64,000 nt of DNA from an uncultured Lachnospiraceae bacterium (GTDB lineage: Bacteria; Bacillota; Clostridia; Lachnospirales; Lachnospiraceae): assembly GCA_902786515.1 (NCBI GenBank), contig CADADA010000015.1, positions 1-64,000 of the forward strand. The letters are read 5' to 3'. Of the stretch, positions 36,380 to 43,619 are shown piece by piece. Position 1 is the first letter of the stretch. Every line of letters begins with the position of its first letter. Made by a program: the position numbers and the translations under genes. The notes beneath the pieces are model-generated. The model saw only the letters and a list, made by a program, of their open reading frames with translations, did no database searches and was not told the origin of the DNA.

Positions 36380-36408
36380 TTGACAAAAAATGGGTTATCT
36401 GATATATA
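36380..36408 (+). promoter_or_regulatory. Promoter for the c-di-GMP riboswitch transcript
   Basis: TTGACA at 36380-36385, 17-base spacer, TATATA at 36403-36408. Transcription would start near 36,415, ahead of the aptamer. Confidence 0.75.
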
Positions 36409-36449
36409 TATGTATATACTTCATTAGTAAGGTGAGATATTGACAAAGG

Positions 36450-36528
36450 GATATAGATATTAAGGGCAAACTTATAGAAATGTAAGGACGCAAAGCTAGA
36501 AGTCTAAGGCAGGAAGCATAGATAGTTC
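36450..36528 (+). promoter_or_regulatory. Cyclic di-GMP-I (GEMM-I) riboswitch aptamer
   Basis: The conserved core is present in order: GGGCAAAC, then a small stem capped by the GAAA tetraloop (CTTATAGAAATGTAAG), GGACGCAAAGC, and the tetraloop-receptor-like part CTAAGGCAGGAAGC. These match the GEMM-I consensus, in which the GAAA loop docks into a receptor and the ligand sits at the junction. A terminator follows directly, so ligand binding probably controls read-through to the secreted papain-like gene at 36,771. Confidence 0.88.
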
Positions 36529-36559
36529 GGTCGCAATGAATTTCATTGTGACCTTTTTT
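36529..36559 (+). terminator. Expression-platform terminator of the c-di-GMP riboswitch
   Basis: GGTCGCAATGAA at 36529-36540 pairs with TTCATTGTGACC at 36542-36553 with one G-T pair, followed by six T. It abuts the aptamer, consistent with transcription control. Confidence 0.85.
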
Positions 36560-36637
36560 GGTCTTACAGAAATATATAATACAAAGGAAAAGAGATATAG
36601 ATCAGATTTGCAAAAGCAGTCTGTTTTATATAAAAAA

Positions 36638-36726
36638 GGACTCTGACAAATTTGCGCGTAACGTCAGAGTCCGTAACACAAAGCACTTATGAAAAAGTAC
36701 CTAGGACGAGTATATCACTTTTTCAT
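36638..36726 (+). promoter_or_regulatory. Two further leader hairpins
   Basis: GGACTCTGAC (36638-36647) and GTCAGAGTCC (36663-36672) form a perfect 10-bp stem with no T run. ATGAAAAAGT (36689-36698) and ACTTTTTCAT (36717-36726) form a second perfect 10-bp stem ahead of the ribosome binding site. Together they sit between the riboswitch terminator and the coding region. They may shape the mRNA leader; no family was recognised. Confidence 0.5.
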
Positions 36727-36770
36727 GTTAGTGTAAATATTTTTATATCATGAAAAGGAGAACATTATTT

Positions 36771-37517
36771 ATGAAACGAATTTTAACAATCGTATTAACA
36801 GCAGCGATAGCAATTGAAAGCAGTTTTAGTGTACAGGCGGCAGTAGATGCCTCGGAGGCACCAAATCTATCTGCAATGAGTGCAAGCGAGGTGTTTAATA
36901 AGGAGGATGTTCAGAGACTGTTAGAACTTGCGAGAAAGCAACCGGTGTATGAGATTGTTGGTGATGAGGAGGAGGAAGACGAAGATAGTGATGATATATT
37001 TTCTCCTCAGTCGGATCGTCTTCAAATTTCACCTCGTAAATTAGCATCAAGCGGAGAGGAAGAAGCTGGAAAGTATGCCAAGAGAAAAGGGACAATACTT
37101 GTAACAAGTGATGCTTATAAAAATCTTATATCGACTGGACATGCAGGAATTGTTAGAAATAGTAATAATGTCATTGAGGCTGTTTCTAGTGGTGTTAGAA
37201 CCGATGGAAGTATGAACTGGAAAAAAACGAAAAATGAAATGTGGGAAGTTAAAGTAAACGGCACGACCAGGATACAGAGGAGAAAAGTAGCAAATTGGTG
37301 TGCGGAGCAGGAGGGAAAACCTTATAATTATCTGTATCCTTGCATGTGGAGGAGGGATGCATTCTATTGCTCGCATTTGGTTTGGGCAGGATACAAGGAT
37401 AAATTAGGAATTGATTTAAATACATTTTTCTTTGATACCAAGTATGGAACTGCTATACATCCTGTTGAATTAGTGTGGACTAACAAAACAACGACGATTT
37501 ATTATCACAAAAAATAA
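36771..37517 (+). CDS. Secreted permuted papain-like (YiiX/NlpC-P60 type) enzyme
   Basis: 248 residues from ATG 36771, which has the ribosome site AAAGGAG; the in-frame ATG at 36750 overlaps it. The signal peptide ends near SVQAAV. An acidic region (about 60-75, a Glu/Asp run) precedes the catalytic domain. The His comes first (STGHAGIV, His124) and the Cys later (FYCSHLVW, Cys200), the order of circularly permuted NlpC/P60 enzymes such as YiiX and related lipid or peptide amidases. It is downstream of a c-di-GMP riboswitch, so expression should follow the c-di-GMP level. Likely an envelope peptidase or amidase; substrate unknown. Confidence 0.82.
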   Translation: MKRILTIVLTAAIAIESSFSVQAAVDASEAPNLSAMSASEVFNKEDVQRLLELARKQPVYEIVGDEEEEDEDSDDIFSPQSDRLQISPRKLASSGEEEAGKYAKRKGTILVTSDAYKNLISTGHAGIVRNSNNVIEAVSSGVRTDGSMNWKKTKNEMWEVKVNGTTRIQRRKVANWCAEQEGKPYNYLYPCMWRRDAFYCSHLVWAGYKDKLGIDLNTFFFDTKYGTAIHPVELVWTNKTTTIYYHKK

Positions 37518-37584
37518 TTAATAAATACAGGTATGTGTTACATAAATATGTATCACATACCTGTAAGCATAAGGAGAAAAAAGC

Positions 37585-38586
37585 ATGAAAAAAATAAAAT
37601 GTCTTATTGCAATAGCTCTTATAATATCTCTTGTTGCAGGATGTAGCAAAAAGGGAGAAAAAGAGAAAAATAAATATGTAGAAGATTTTAAATATGGAGT
37701 AATAGTAAGCGGAGAACAGAAAGATGATGCGTATATTGAATGTTTAGACGGATACGGTGTGGGGATGCCGTTTGTGTATGATGATAAGTTATATTGTCGT
37801 TCTAGAGGATATGGTGGGTATGAGGATGATTGTAATGCTATTATATTTGATTACAGGACAGGAACGTATGAAACTATTCATTTTGATGATTGTGTAGCAC
37901 TTACGGATATAAAGGCAGATGAGAACTATATATATGGAGTTAGTAATCTGAATTGGAAAAATCACATATACAGATATTCTCGAAAAAATAAAGAGATGGA
38001 AGAAATAATTATTGATGGAACAGATGCGTTATATTTGTATCCGTGTGATGGAGAAGTATACGTATATGTATGGGAGAAAAATGGTAAGAAGGTACAGGCG
38101 TTACATAGAGTAGATTTTGAAAACGAATCATTACAAAAGATAAAAAAGATATCAAAATATTCACCTCAAAGTTTCGTCAATTATGATAAGAAGTTGTATT
38201 TACCATGTGATAAGGAAATGGTTGTATACGATCCGGTAAATGAAGAGATATCGAAGTATAGTATTCCGGTTAAAATTGCTTATTCGTGCTGTAGTCATGA
38301 TAATATGATATATGTTCTTGACTACGATATGCGGGACTGTGTAAAACCCTCAAAGCTGGTGGCATTTGATATGAACCTGAATCAGGTTGTGAATACATAT
38401 GAGCTTGAGCCGGATGTTGACAGTGTTTGTATGAATGAAAATGTTATATTAGCATCTGATGGAATGGGAACTGTATATAAATATGAGTTAAATGAGCAGG
38501 AAGGAACTTTAGAAAAGGTAGCGGAGCATACAGTAGATTATGATGATTATTTTTATCCGGCTATATGTATAAATACAGCAAAGTAG
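37585..38586 (+). CDS. Lipoprotein, beta-propeller-like, copy 1
   Basis: 333-residue lipoprotein with signal peptide and lipobox LVAGC (Cys20). The mature part consists of repeated short strands with aromatic and Asp residues (for example YLYPCDGEVYVYVWEK, RSFVNYDKKLYLPCDK and MIYVLDYDMRD), which looks like a beta-propeller, but no known family was recognised. AAGGAGAAAAAAGC precedes the ATG. It follows the papain-like gene by 67 bases with no terminator between, so it probably shares the c-di-GMP-controlled transcript. A close duplicate follows directly. Confidence 0.8.
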   Translation: MKKIKCLIAIALIISLVAGCSKKGEKEKNKYVEDFKYGVIVSGEQKDDAYIECLDGYGVGMPFVYDDKLYCRSRGYGGYEDDCNAIIFDYRTGTYETIHFDDCVALTDIKADENYIYGVSNLNWKNHIYRYSRKNKEMEEIIIDGTDALYLYPCDGEVYVYVWEKNGKKVQALHRVDFENESLQKIKKISKYSPQSFVNYDKKLYLPCDKEMVVYDPVNEEISKYSIPVKIAYSCCSHDNMIYVLDYDMRDCVKPSKLVAFDMNLNQVVNTYELEPDVDSVCMNENVILASDGMGTVYKYELNEQEGTLEKVAEHTVDYDDYFYPAICINTAK

Positions 38587-38656
38587 AAAATATAAAAAAT
38601 TGAATTCTGTTGTGTCTTTTTTGATTTATAGAAATATGTAACATGGAGAAAAAAGC

Positions 38657-39666
38657 ATGAAAAAAATAAAATGTCTTATTGCAGTAGCACTCATGATATC
38701 GCTTGTTGCAGGATGTGGCAAAAAGGGAGAAAAAGAGAAAAATAAATATGTAGAAGATTTTAAATATGGAGTAATAGTAAGCGGAGAACAGAAAGATGAT
38801 GCGTATATTGAATGTTAGATTACAATATAGACGGATACGGTGTGGGACTTCCTATAGTGTATAATAGTAAGTTGTACTGCCGTTCAGTGGGGTATGCTGG
38901 TTTTGAGGATAATTGTAATGCTATTATATTTGATTACAAGACAGGAACGTATGAAACAATTCATTTTGATGATTGTGTAGGACTAACGGATATAAAAGTA
39001 GATGAAAATTATATATACGGGATTAGTAATCTTAACAAAAAAAATCATATATACAGATATTCTTGGAAAAATAAAGAGATGGAGGAGATTATCATTGATG
39101 GAACAGATGCGTTATATCTGTATCCGTGTGAAGGAGAATTATACGTGTTTGTGTATGAGAAAAATGGTGAAAAGGTACAGGCACTACATAGAGTAGATTT
39201 TGAAAACGAATCACTCCAAAAGATAAAAAAGATATCAAAATATGCACCTCGAAGTTTTGTTAATTATGATAAGAAGTTGTATTTACCATGTGATGAGGAG
39301 ATGGTTATATATGATACGGTAAAAGATGAGATATCGAAGTACAGTATTCCTGTAAAAGAAGCGTATTCAAGTTGCAGTCATGATAATATGGTATATGTTC
39401 TTGATTATGATATGCGAAAAGATAAAAAATCAAAATTGGTAGCGTTTGATATGGAATCCAACCAAGTTGTGAAAAAATACAAGTTGGATTTGGGAGTGAG
39501 TGCTATATGTATGGAAGATAACATTATATTTGCTTCTAACGGTTTGGGAACTGTATATAAATACGAGTTAAACGAGCAGGAAGGAACTTTAGAAAAGGTA
39601 GCAGAGCATACAGTAGATTATGATGATTATTTTTATCCGGCTATATGTATAAATACAGCAAAATAA
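38657..39666 (+). pseudogene. Frameshifted duplicate of the upstream lipoprotein
   Basis: The reading frame opens at ATG 38657 with a signal peptide and lipobox like copy 1, but stops at TAG 38816-38818 after 53 residues. The rest of the protein continues in another frame from 38812 to 39666 (284 residues), starting DYNIDGYGVG. Adding one T to the TT run before the stop would restore ECLDYNIDGYGVG, so a single-base loss in a T run explains the break. The 5' and 3' ends are nearly identical to copy 1 while the middle has diverged. A reinitiating ATG at 38812 overlaps the stop, but that product would lack the signal peptide. Confidence 0.85.
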
Positions 39667-39675
39667 AGATATTAA

Positions 39676-39704
39676 AAAATGCAGGGCTCTCGTCCCTGCA
39701 TTTT
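39676..39704 (+). terminator. Bidirectional terminator
   Basis: AAAATGCAGGG (39676-39686) pairs with CCCTGCATTTT (39694-39704), loop of seven bases, with A and T runs on both sides. It separates the lipoprotein copies from the convergent minus-strand gene. Confidence 0.85.
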
Positions 39705-39708
39705 CTAA

Positions 39709-40284
39709 CTATTCTTCTTTGCCATAATCTTCGAACTTTTTGAGAACTGCATCGTATGTCTGCTGGGAAATATCAGGCAAATCCCTTCCCCATGTCTTAG
39801 TAGCCTGCTGGAAGCCCTTCTTAAATGCTTCAGCCATATCTTTCATCTTTTCTTCGTCTCCGCCTGAAAGAGCTACTGCGAAATCAAGGATTCTCTGAGA
39901 TGTCTGTTCAACGCCCCAATAACCATTTTCAGATATGTCTTCTTTCGCTTTTAAGGCAGTCTCTTCATCAACTTCTAATTCGCCGTTTGCAAGAGCCTGC
40001 CACATTGATGTGGCATCCTGGAACTTCTGTCCCTGCTGTAAAAACATCTTTTCTACGAGACTCTTGAGATTCGATACATGACGGTCTGAATCAGCTTTTA
40101 ATTTTGCAACTAAATCTTTTCTCTCAGACTCAGATAATTTCTTTGAACTCTTCTCGTAAACTGCTGCTTTTTCAGTTGCTGCAGATTCCTTTGAATCAGC
40201 AGACTTAGTGTTCTTTGAATCAGCGGCTGAAGAAGTGGCATAAGCTTCATAAGCCGGTGATGTTGAAATACTGTTGATATCCAT
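39709..40284 (-). CDS. Conserved hypothetical helical protein
   Basis: 191 residues from the ATG at 40284, served by GGAGG; the longer ORF upstream starts inside the promoter. It opens with DINSISTSPAYEAYATSSAA, a Ser/Ala-rich stretch, then a Lys/Glu-rich segment, and from about residue 95 a well-formed helical domain ending with DISQQTYDAVLKKFEDYGK. I recall similar proteins in Lachnospiraceae but cannot name a function. It has no signal peptide. It is a single gene with heptamer repeats just upstream. Confidence 0.7.
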   Translation of the reverse strand: MDINSISTSPAYEAYATSSAADSKNTKSADSKESAATEKAAVYEKSSKKLSESERKDLVAKLKADSDRHVSNLKSLVEKMFLQQGQKFQDATSMWQALANGELEVDEETALKAKEDISENGYWGVEQTSQRILDFAVALSGGDEEKMKDMAEAFKKGFQQATKTWGRDLPDISQQTYDAVLKKFEDYGKEE

Positions 40285-40309
40285 AAGCATAACCTCCATT
40301 GTTATTAAA

Positions 40310-40343
40310 TGTACATATACAATGTACATTGTACATTGTACAT
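40310..40343. repeat. TGTACAT heptamer repeats
   Basis: Three adjoining TGTACAT heptamers at 40323-40343 and a fourth at 40310-40316. TGTACA is self-complementary, so the array could fold or bind a dimeric regulator. It lies just upstream of the minus-strand helical protein gene, in its promoter or 5' leader. Confidence 0.5.
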
Positions 40344-40525
40344 TTTCACCATCCGTGGTTTACAGTTACCATGTATTACATAAACTATGGTATCACTAAT
40401 ATCGGAATTTTGAAAAAAATATAAAGAGATTTGTTGAAAAAAAAATAAAATATTAGTATACTAAATATATATGTATACAAAATACAAAATGGTCGGATAA
40501 ATCAATATAAGGATGGAGGAATGTG

Positions 40526-41398
40526 ATGAAACTCAAAGCTTATGGCAAGATAAACCTTGCTCTGGATGTGGTCAGAAAAAGACCTGACGGATATCATGAT
40601 GTCAAGATGATTATGCAGACGGTGAAAATATATGATGATATCGAAATAGACAAAAATACAACCGGGAAGATTGGCTTGAAAACAAATCTATTTTTTCTGC
40701 CGACTAATGAAAATAATCTTATGTACAAAGCCGCTAAATTGTTGATGGACGAATTTAACATAACAGAAGGTGTGGACATAAAACTAAAAAAGGTTATACC
40801 GGTGTCTGCGGGAATGGCAGGAGGAAGTACGGATGCGGCGGCAGTGCTGTATGGTATGAATAAGTTATTCAGGCTGGGATTGTCTACAAAAGAATTGATG
40901 AAACGGGGGGTCATGCTTGGCGCTGATGTTCCTTATTGCATAATAAGAGGAACGGCATTATCAGAGGGAATAGGGGATGAACTGACCAGAGTAAGTGCTC
41001 CGCCGGATTTGACGGTTTTGGTTGTAAAACCTAGAATTAATGTTTCTACGGCATATGTGTATAAGAATCTTAATTTGGAAGAGTTAGAGAAACATCCTGA
41101 CATAGATGCTATGATAAAGGCACTGGATGAAAAAAATGTAGAGCAGATATGCAAAAATATGGAAAATGTTTTGGAATCAGTAACGGAGAAAAAGTATCCG
41201 GTTATAAAAGATATCAAGACAATTATGAAAGAACATGGGGCGGTCAATGCATTAATGAGTGGCAGCGGGCCTACCGTGTTTGGAATTTATAAGAGTAAAG
41301 AAGATGCTATTAATACCAAGAACATTATAAGAGATATGGATATTTCAAAACAGATATATGTAACGAAATTTTATAATCCGCGAAATGATTACTATTGA
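40526..41398 (+). CDS. ispE: 4-diphosphocytidyl-2-C-methyl-D-erythritol kinase
   Basis: GHMP kinase of the MEP isoprenoid pathway, phosphorylating CDP-methylerythritol. The N-terminus has AYGKINLALDV and GYHDVKMIMQTV. The ATP-binding GHMP motif is VSAGMAGGSTDAAAVL (about 91-106), followed by GADVPYCI, and the C-terminal ALMSGSGPTVFGIY. Length 290 residues is normal. ATG 40526 follows GGATGGAGGA. It probably shares a transcript with the GntR gene (26-base gap), as is frequent in Firmicutes. Confidence 0.96.
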   Translation: MKLKAYGKINLALDVVRKRPDGYHDVKMIMQTVKIYDDIEIDKNTTGKIGLKTNLFFLPTNENNLMYKAAKLLMDEFNITEGVDIKLKKVIPVSAGMAGGSTDAAAVLYGMNKLFRLGLSTKELMKRGVMLGADVPYCIIRGTALSEGIGDELTRVSAPPDLTVLVVKPRINVSTAYVYKNLNLEELEKHPDIDAMIKALDEKNVEQICKNMENVLESVTEKKYPVIKDIKTIMKEHGAVNALMSGSGPTVFGIYKSKEDAINTKNIIRDMDISKQIYVTKFYNPRNDYY

Positions 41399-41424
41399 TA
41401 AAGTAAAGGAAATGGAGGGTAATT

Positions 41425-42093
41425 ATGCATGATTTTACAATGAAAATAAATGAATATCTCCCATTGAGAGAGGTAGTATTTCACACGTTGAGAGATGCGA
41501 TTCTAAGAGGCGAACTGGAACCGGGAGAACATCTCATGGAAGTACAGCTTGCAAACAAACTTGGCGTAAGCCGTACGCCTATAAGGGAAGCAATCAGGCA
41601 ATTGCAGACGGAAGGGCTGGTTATTATGACACCGAGAAAGGGAGCAGTGGTGGCGGAGATAACCAGAGAAGATTTAACAGATGTATTGGAAGTAAGGATT
41701 ACGTTGGAAAAGATGGCTGTAGCACTTGCCTGTGAAAATATCAATCAGGAAGAAATTGCAAGGCTTAAAAAATGTCAGCAGGAACTTGAAAATATGTTGG
41801 GAAATGAGAAGCTTACCGAGATAGCCAACAAAGACGAAGAATTTCATGACATCATATATGAAGCATCAGGAAATAAAAGATTGATTCAGATTCTTAATAA
41901 TTTAAGAGAACAGCTTTACAGATACAGAATTGAATACATTAAAGATGAACAAAAGTGGGTTATACTGGTGGAGGAACACAATGCACTCATCGTGGCGATA
42001 GAGAATAAAGACGTTGATGAAGCAAAAAAAGTGATAAGAAAACATATTGACAATCAGAGACAGACGATATTAGAGAATTTAAAAATAAATTAG
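41425..42093 (+). CDS. GntR family (FadR-type, FCD domain) transcriptional regulator
   Basis: 222 residues. The N-terminal winged helix (about 10-75) has the GntR pattern LREVVFHTLRDAIL, EPGEHLMEVQLANKLGVSRTPIREAIRQLQ. The C-terminal all-helical FCD ligand-binding domain (about 80-210) carries Asp/His residues that bind metal in the family (EFHDIIYEASGNKRL, EEHNALIVAI). The ligand is usually a small carboxylate, but cannot be assigned. It is downstream of ispE by 26 bases and upstream of the ger operon by 80 bases. Control of ger genes is not implied by the sequence. Confidence 0.92.
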   Translation: MHDFTMKINEYLPLREVVFHTLRDAILRGELEPGEHLMEVQLANKLGVSRTPIREAIRQLQTEGLVIMTPRKGAVVAEITREDLTDVLEVRITLEKMAVALACENINQEEIARLKKCQQELENMLGNEKLTEIANKDEEFHDIIYEASGNKRLIQILNNLREQLYRYRIEYIKDEQKWVILVEEHNALIVAIENKDVDEAKKVIRKHIDNQRQTILENLKIN

Positions 42094-42172
42094 AATAAAT
42101 AATAAAAATAAGTACAACCTAACAGATAGATATGGCGAGCGTACGTACCGTATTGATTTGAAAGGGGTATTT

Positions 42173-43555
42173 ATGAAGTTATCAGATTCGTTGAATGAGA
42201 ATACGTTGGTATTGGATGATATATTTAAGGATTGTAATGATATCATCAAGCGGGAATTTACCATAAATGAAAAAAAAGCAGTGGCATATTTTGTAGAGAC
42301 GGCAGTGAGCAGTGTCACGCTTGAAGAAATAGCACTGGGAGTCACAGATACTGTCAAAGTAGAAACGGTTCAAGATGCTGTAACCGGAGTACTTATAGGT
42401 GATGCAGTTGTAATAATTGAAGGAGACACCGGAGGAATACAAATAAAAAGTATCGGTTATCCGTCGCTTGGTATATCCGAAGTTGAAAACGAAAAGACTA
42501 TGAGAGGGTCAAGGGAAGCGTTCAGCGAATCGGAAAAGAGTAACACGGCGCTTATAAGAAAAAGAGTGCGTTCAACGGATTTAAAAGTAATAGAAAAAAG
42601 CAAAGGAAGATATTCAAATACGAATGTTGCCGTAGTGTACATGGATAGTATTGTTCGTAAAAATGTACTAAAGGAAGTGCTGGAAGCAATGAATGGTTTT
42701 TCAACGGATGGAATTATGGACAGCGGAGTCATAGAACAACTGACGGAAAAGTTTTCATACTCCCCGTTTCCGCAATATCAGGTGACAGAAAGACCTGACA
42801 GGGCGGCTATGGCTGTATTAGATGGGAGGATTGTTATACTATCCGACAATTCTCCAAATGCTTTAATTCTTCCTGTTAATTACGGAAGCTTTTTTAAGAC
42901 GCCGGATGATTATTACCGTAAGTTTCAAATATCAAGTTTTACGAGATTTATCAGATATATAGCTGCATTTTTGGCGATGACCTTTCCAGCGTTTTACCTT
43001 TCAGTGATAAAATTCCATACGGAAATTATACCGTCCCAGCTTGCACTTTCATTTTCAAAAGCAAGGGCGGGAGTTCCATTTTCAGCATTCATGGAAGTGA
43101 TTTTAATGGAATTGTCATTTGAACTGATAAGGGAAGCAAGCGTCAGGATACCCGGACCAATGGGAAATACCATGGGGATTGTTGGTGGACTTATAGTCGG
43201 TTCGGCAGCAGTCAACGCAAAACTTGCGAGTCCTATTATTGTCATAGTAGTTGCAATAACTGCTCTATGTTCTTTTGCGGTACCAAATGAAGAATTTGTC
43301 GCCGCTTTCAGATTAATGAAATACCTGTTGATTGTCTTGTCATCTTTCTGGGGTGTCTACGGACTTGTTCTGGGACTGATTGGTGTGACAATACATTTAG
43401 CGGGATTAAACAGTTTTCATTTTCCTTATCTGAGTCCGGCCTGTTCCGGAGAGATAAATAAACAATACGATAAAAAAGACTTTCTTATAAAATACCCTGC
43501 GAAAAAAATGAATTTACGAAGTATGTTTTCATCTCCGTATAATAGAGAAAAATAA
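42173..43555 (+). CDS. gerA: Spore germination protein, GerA (GerXA) family
   Basis: 460-residue A subunit of a Ger germinant receptor in the inner spore membrane (PF03323). The cytoplasmic N-terminal half ends with YIAAFLAMTFPAFYLSV, and the C-terminal half has several membrane helices with the family sequence VRIPGPMGNTMGIVGGLIVGSAAV and the FHFPYLSP segment near the end. ATG 42173 is chosen as AAAGGGG precedes it. It is followed 64 bases later by a gene that fuses the B and C receptor subunits. The germinant (often an amino acid, sugar or nucleoside) is unknown. Confidence 0.93.
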   Translation: MKLSDSLNENTLVLDDIFKDCNDIIKREFTINEKKAVAYFVETAVSSVTLEEIALGVTDTVKVETVQDAVTGVLIGDAVVIIEGDTGGIQIKSIGYPSLGISEVENEKTMRGSREAFSESEKSNTALIRKRVRSTDLKVIEKSKGRYSNTNVAVVYMDSIVRKNVLKEVLEAMNGFSTDGIMDSGVIEQLTEKFSYSPFPQYQVTERPDRAAMAVLDGRIVILSDNSPNALILPVNYGSFFKTPDDYYRKFQISSFTRFIRYIAAFLAMTFPAFYLSVIKFHTEIIPSQLALSFSKARAGVPFSAFMEVILMELSFELIREASVRIPGPMGNTMGIVGGLIVGSAAVNAKLASPIIVIVVAITALCSFAVPNEEFVAAFRLMKYLLIVLSSFWGVYGLVLGLIGVTIHLAGLNSFHFPYLSPACSGEINKQYDKKDFLIKYPAKKMNLRSMFSSPYNREK

Positions 43556-43619
43556 AATGTACTGCCGGAATCTTTTTGTGGATTCCTAGAGTGCATAAAA
43601 TATAAGGGGGGAGAAAAAA

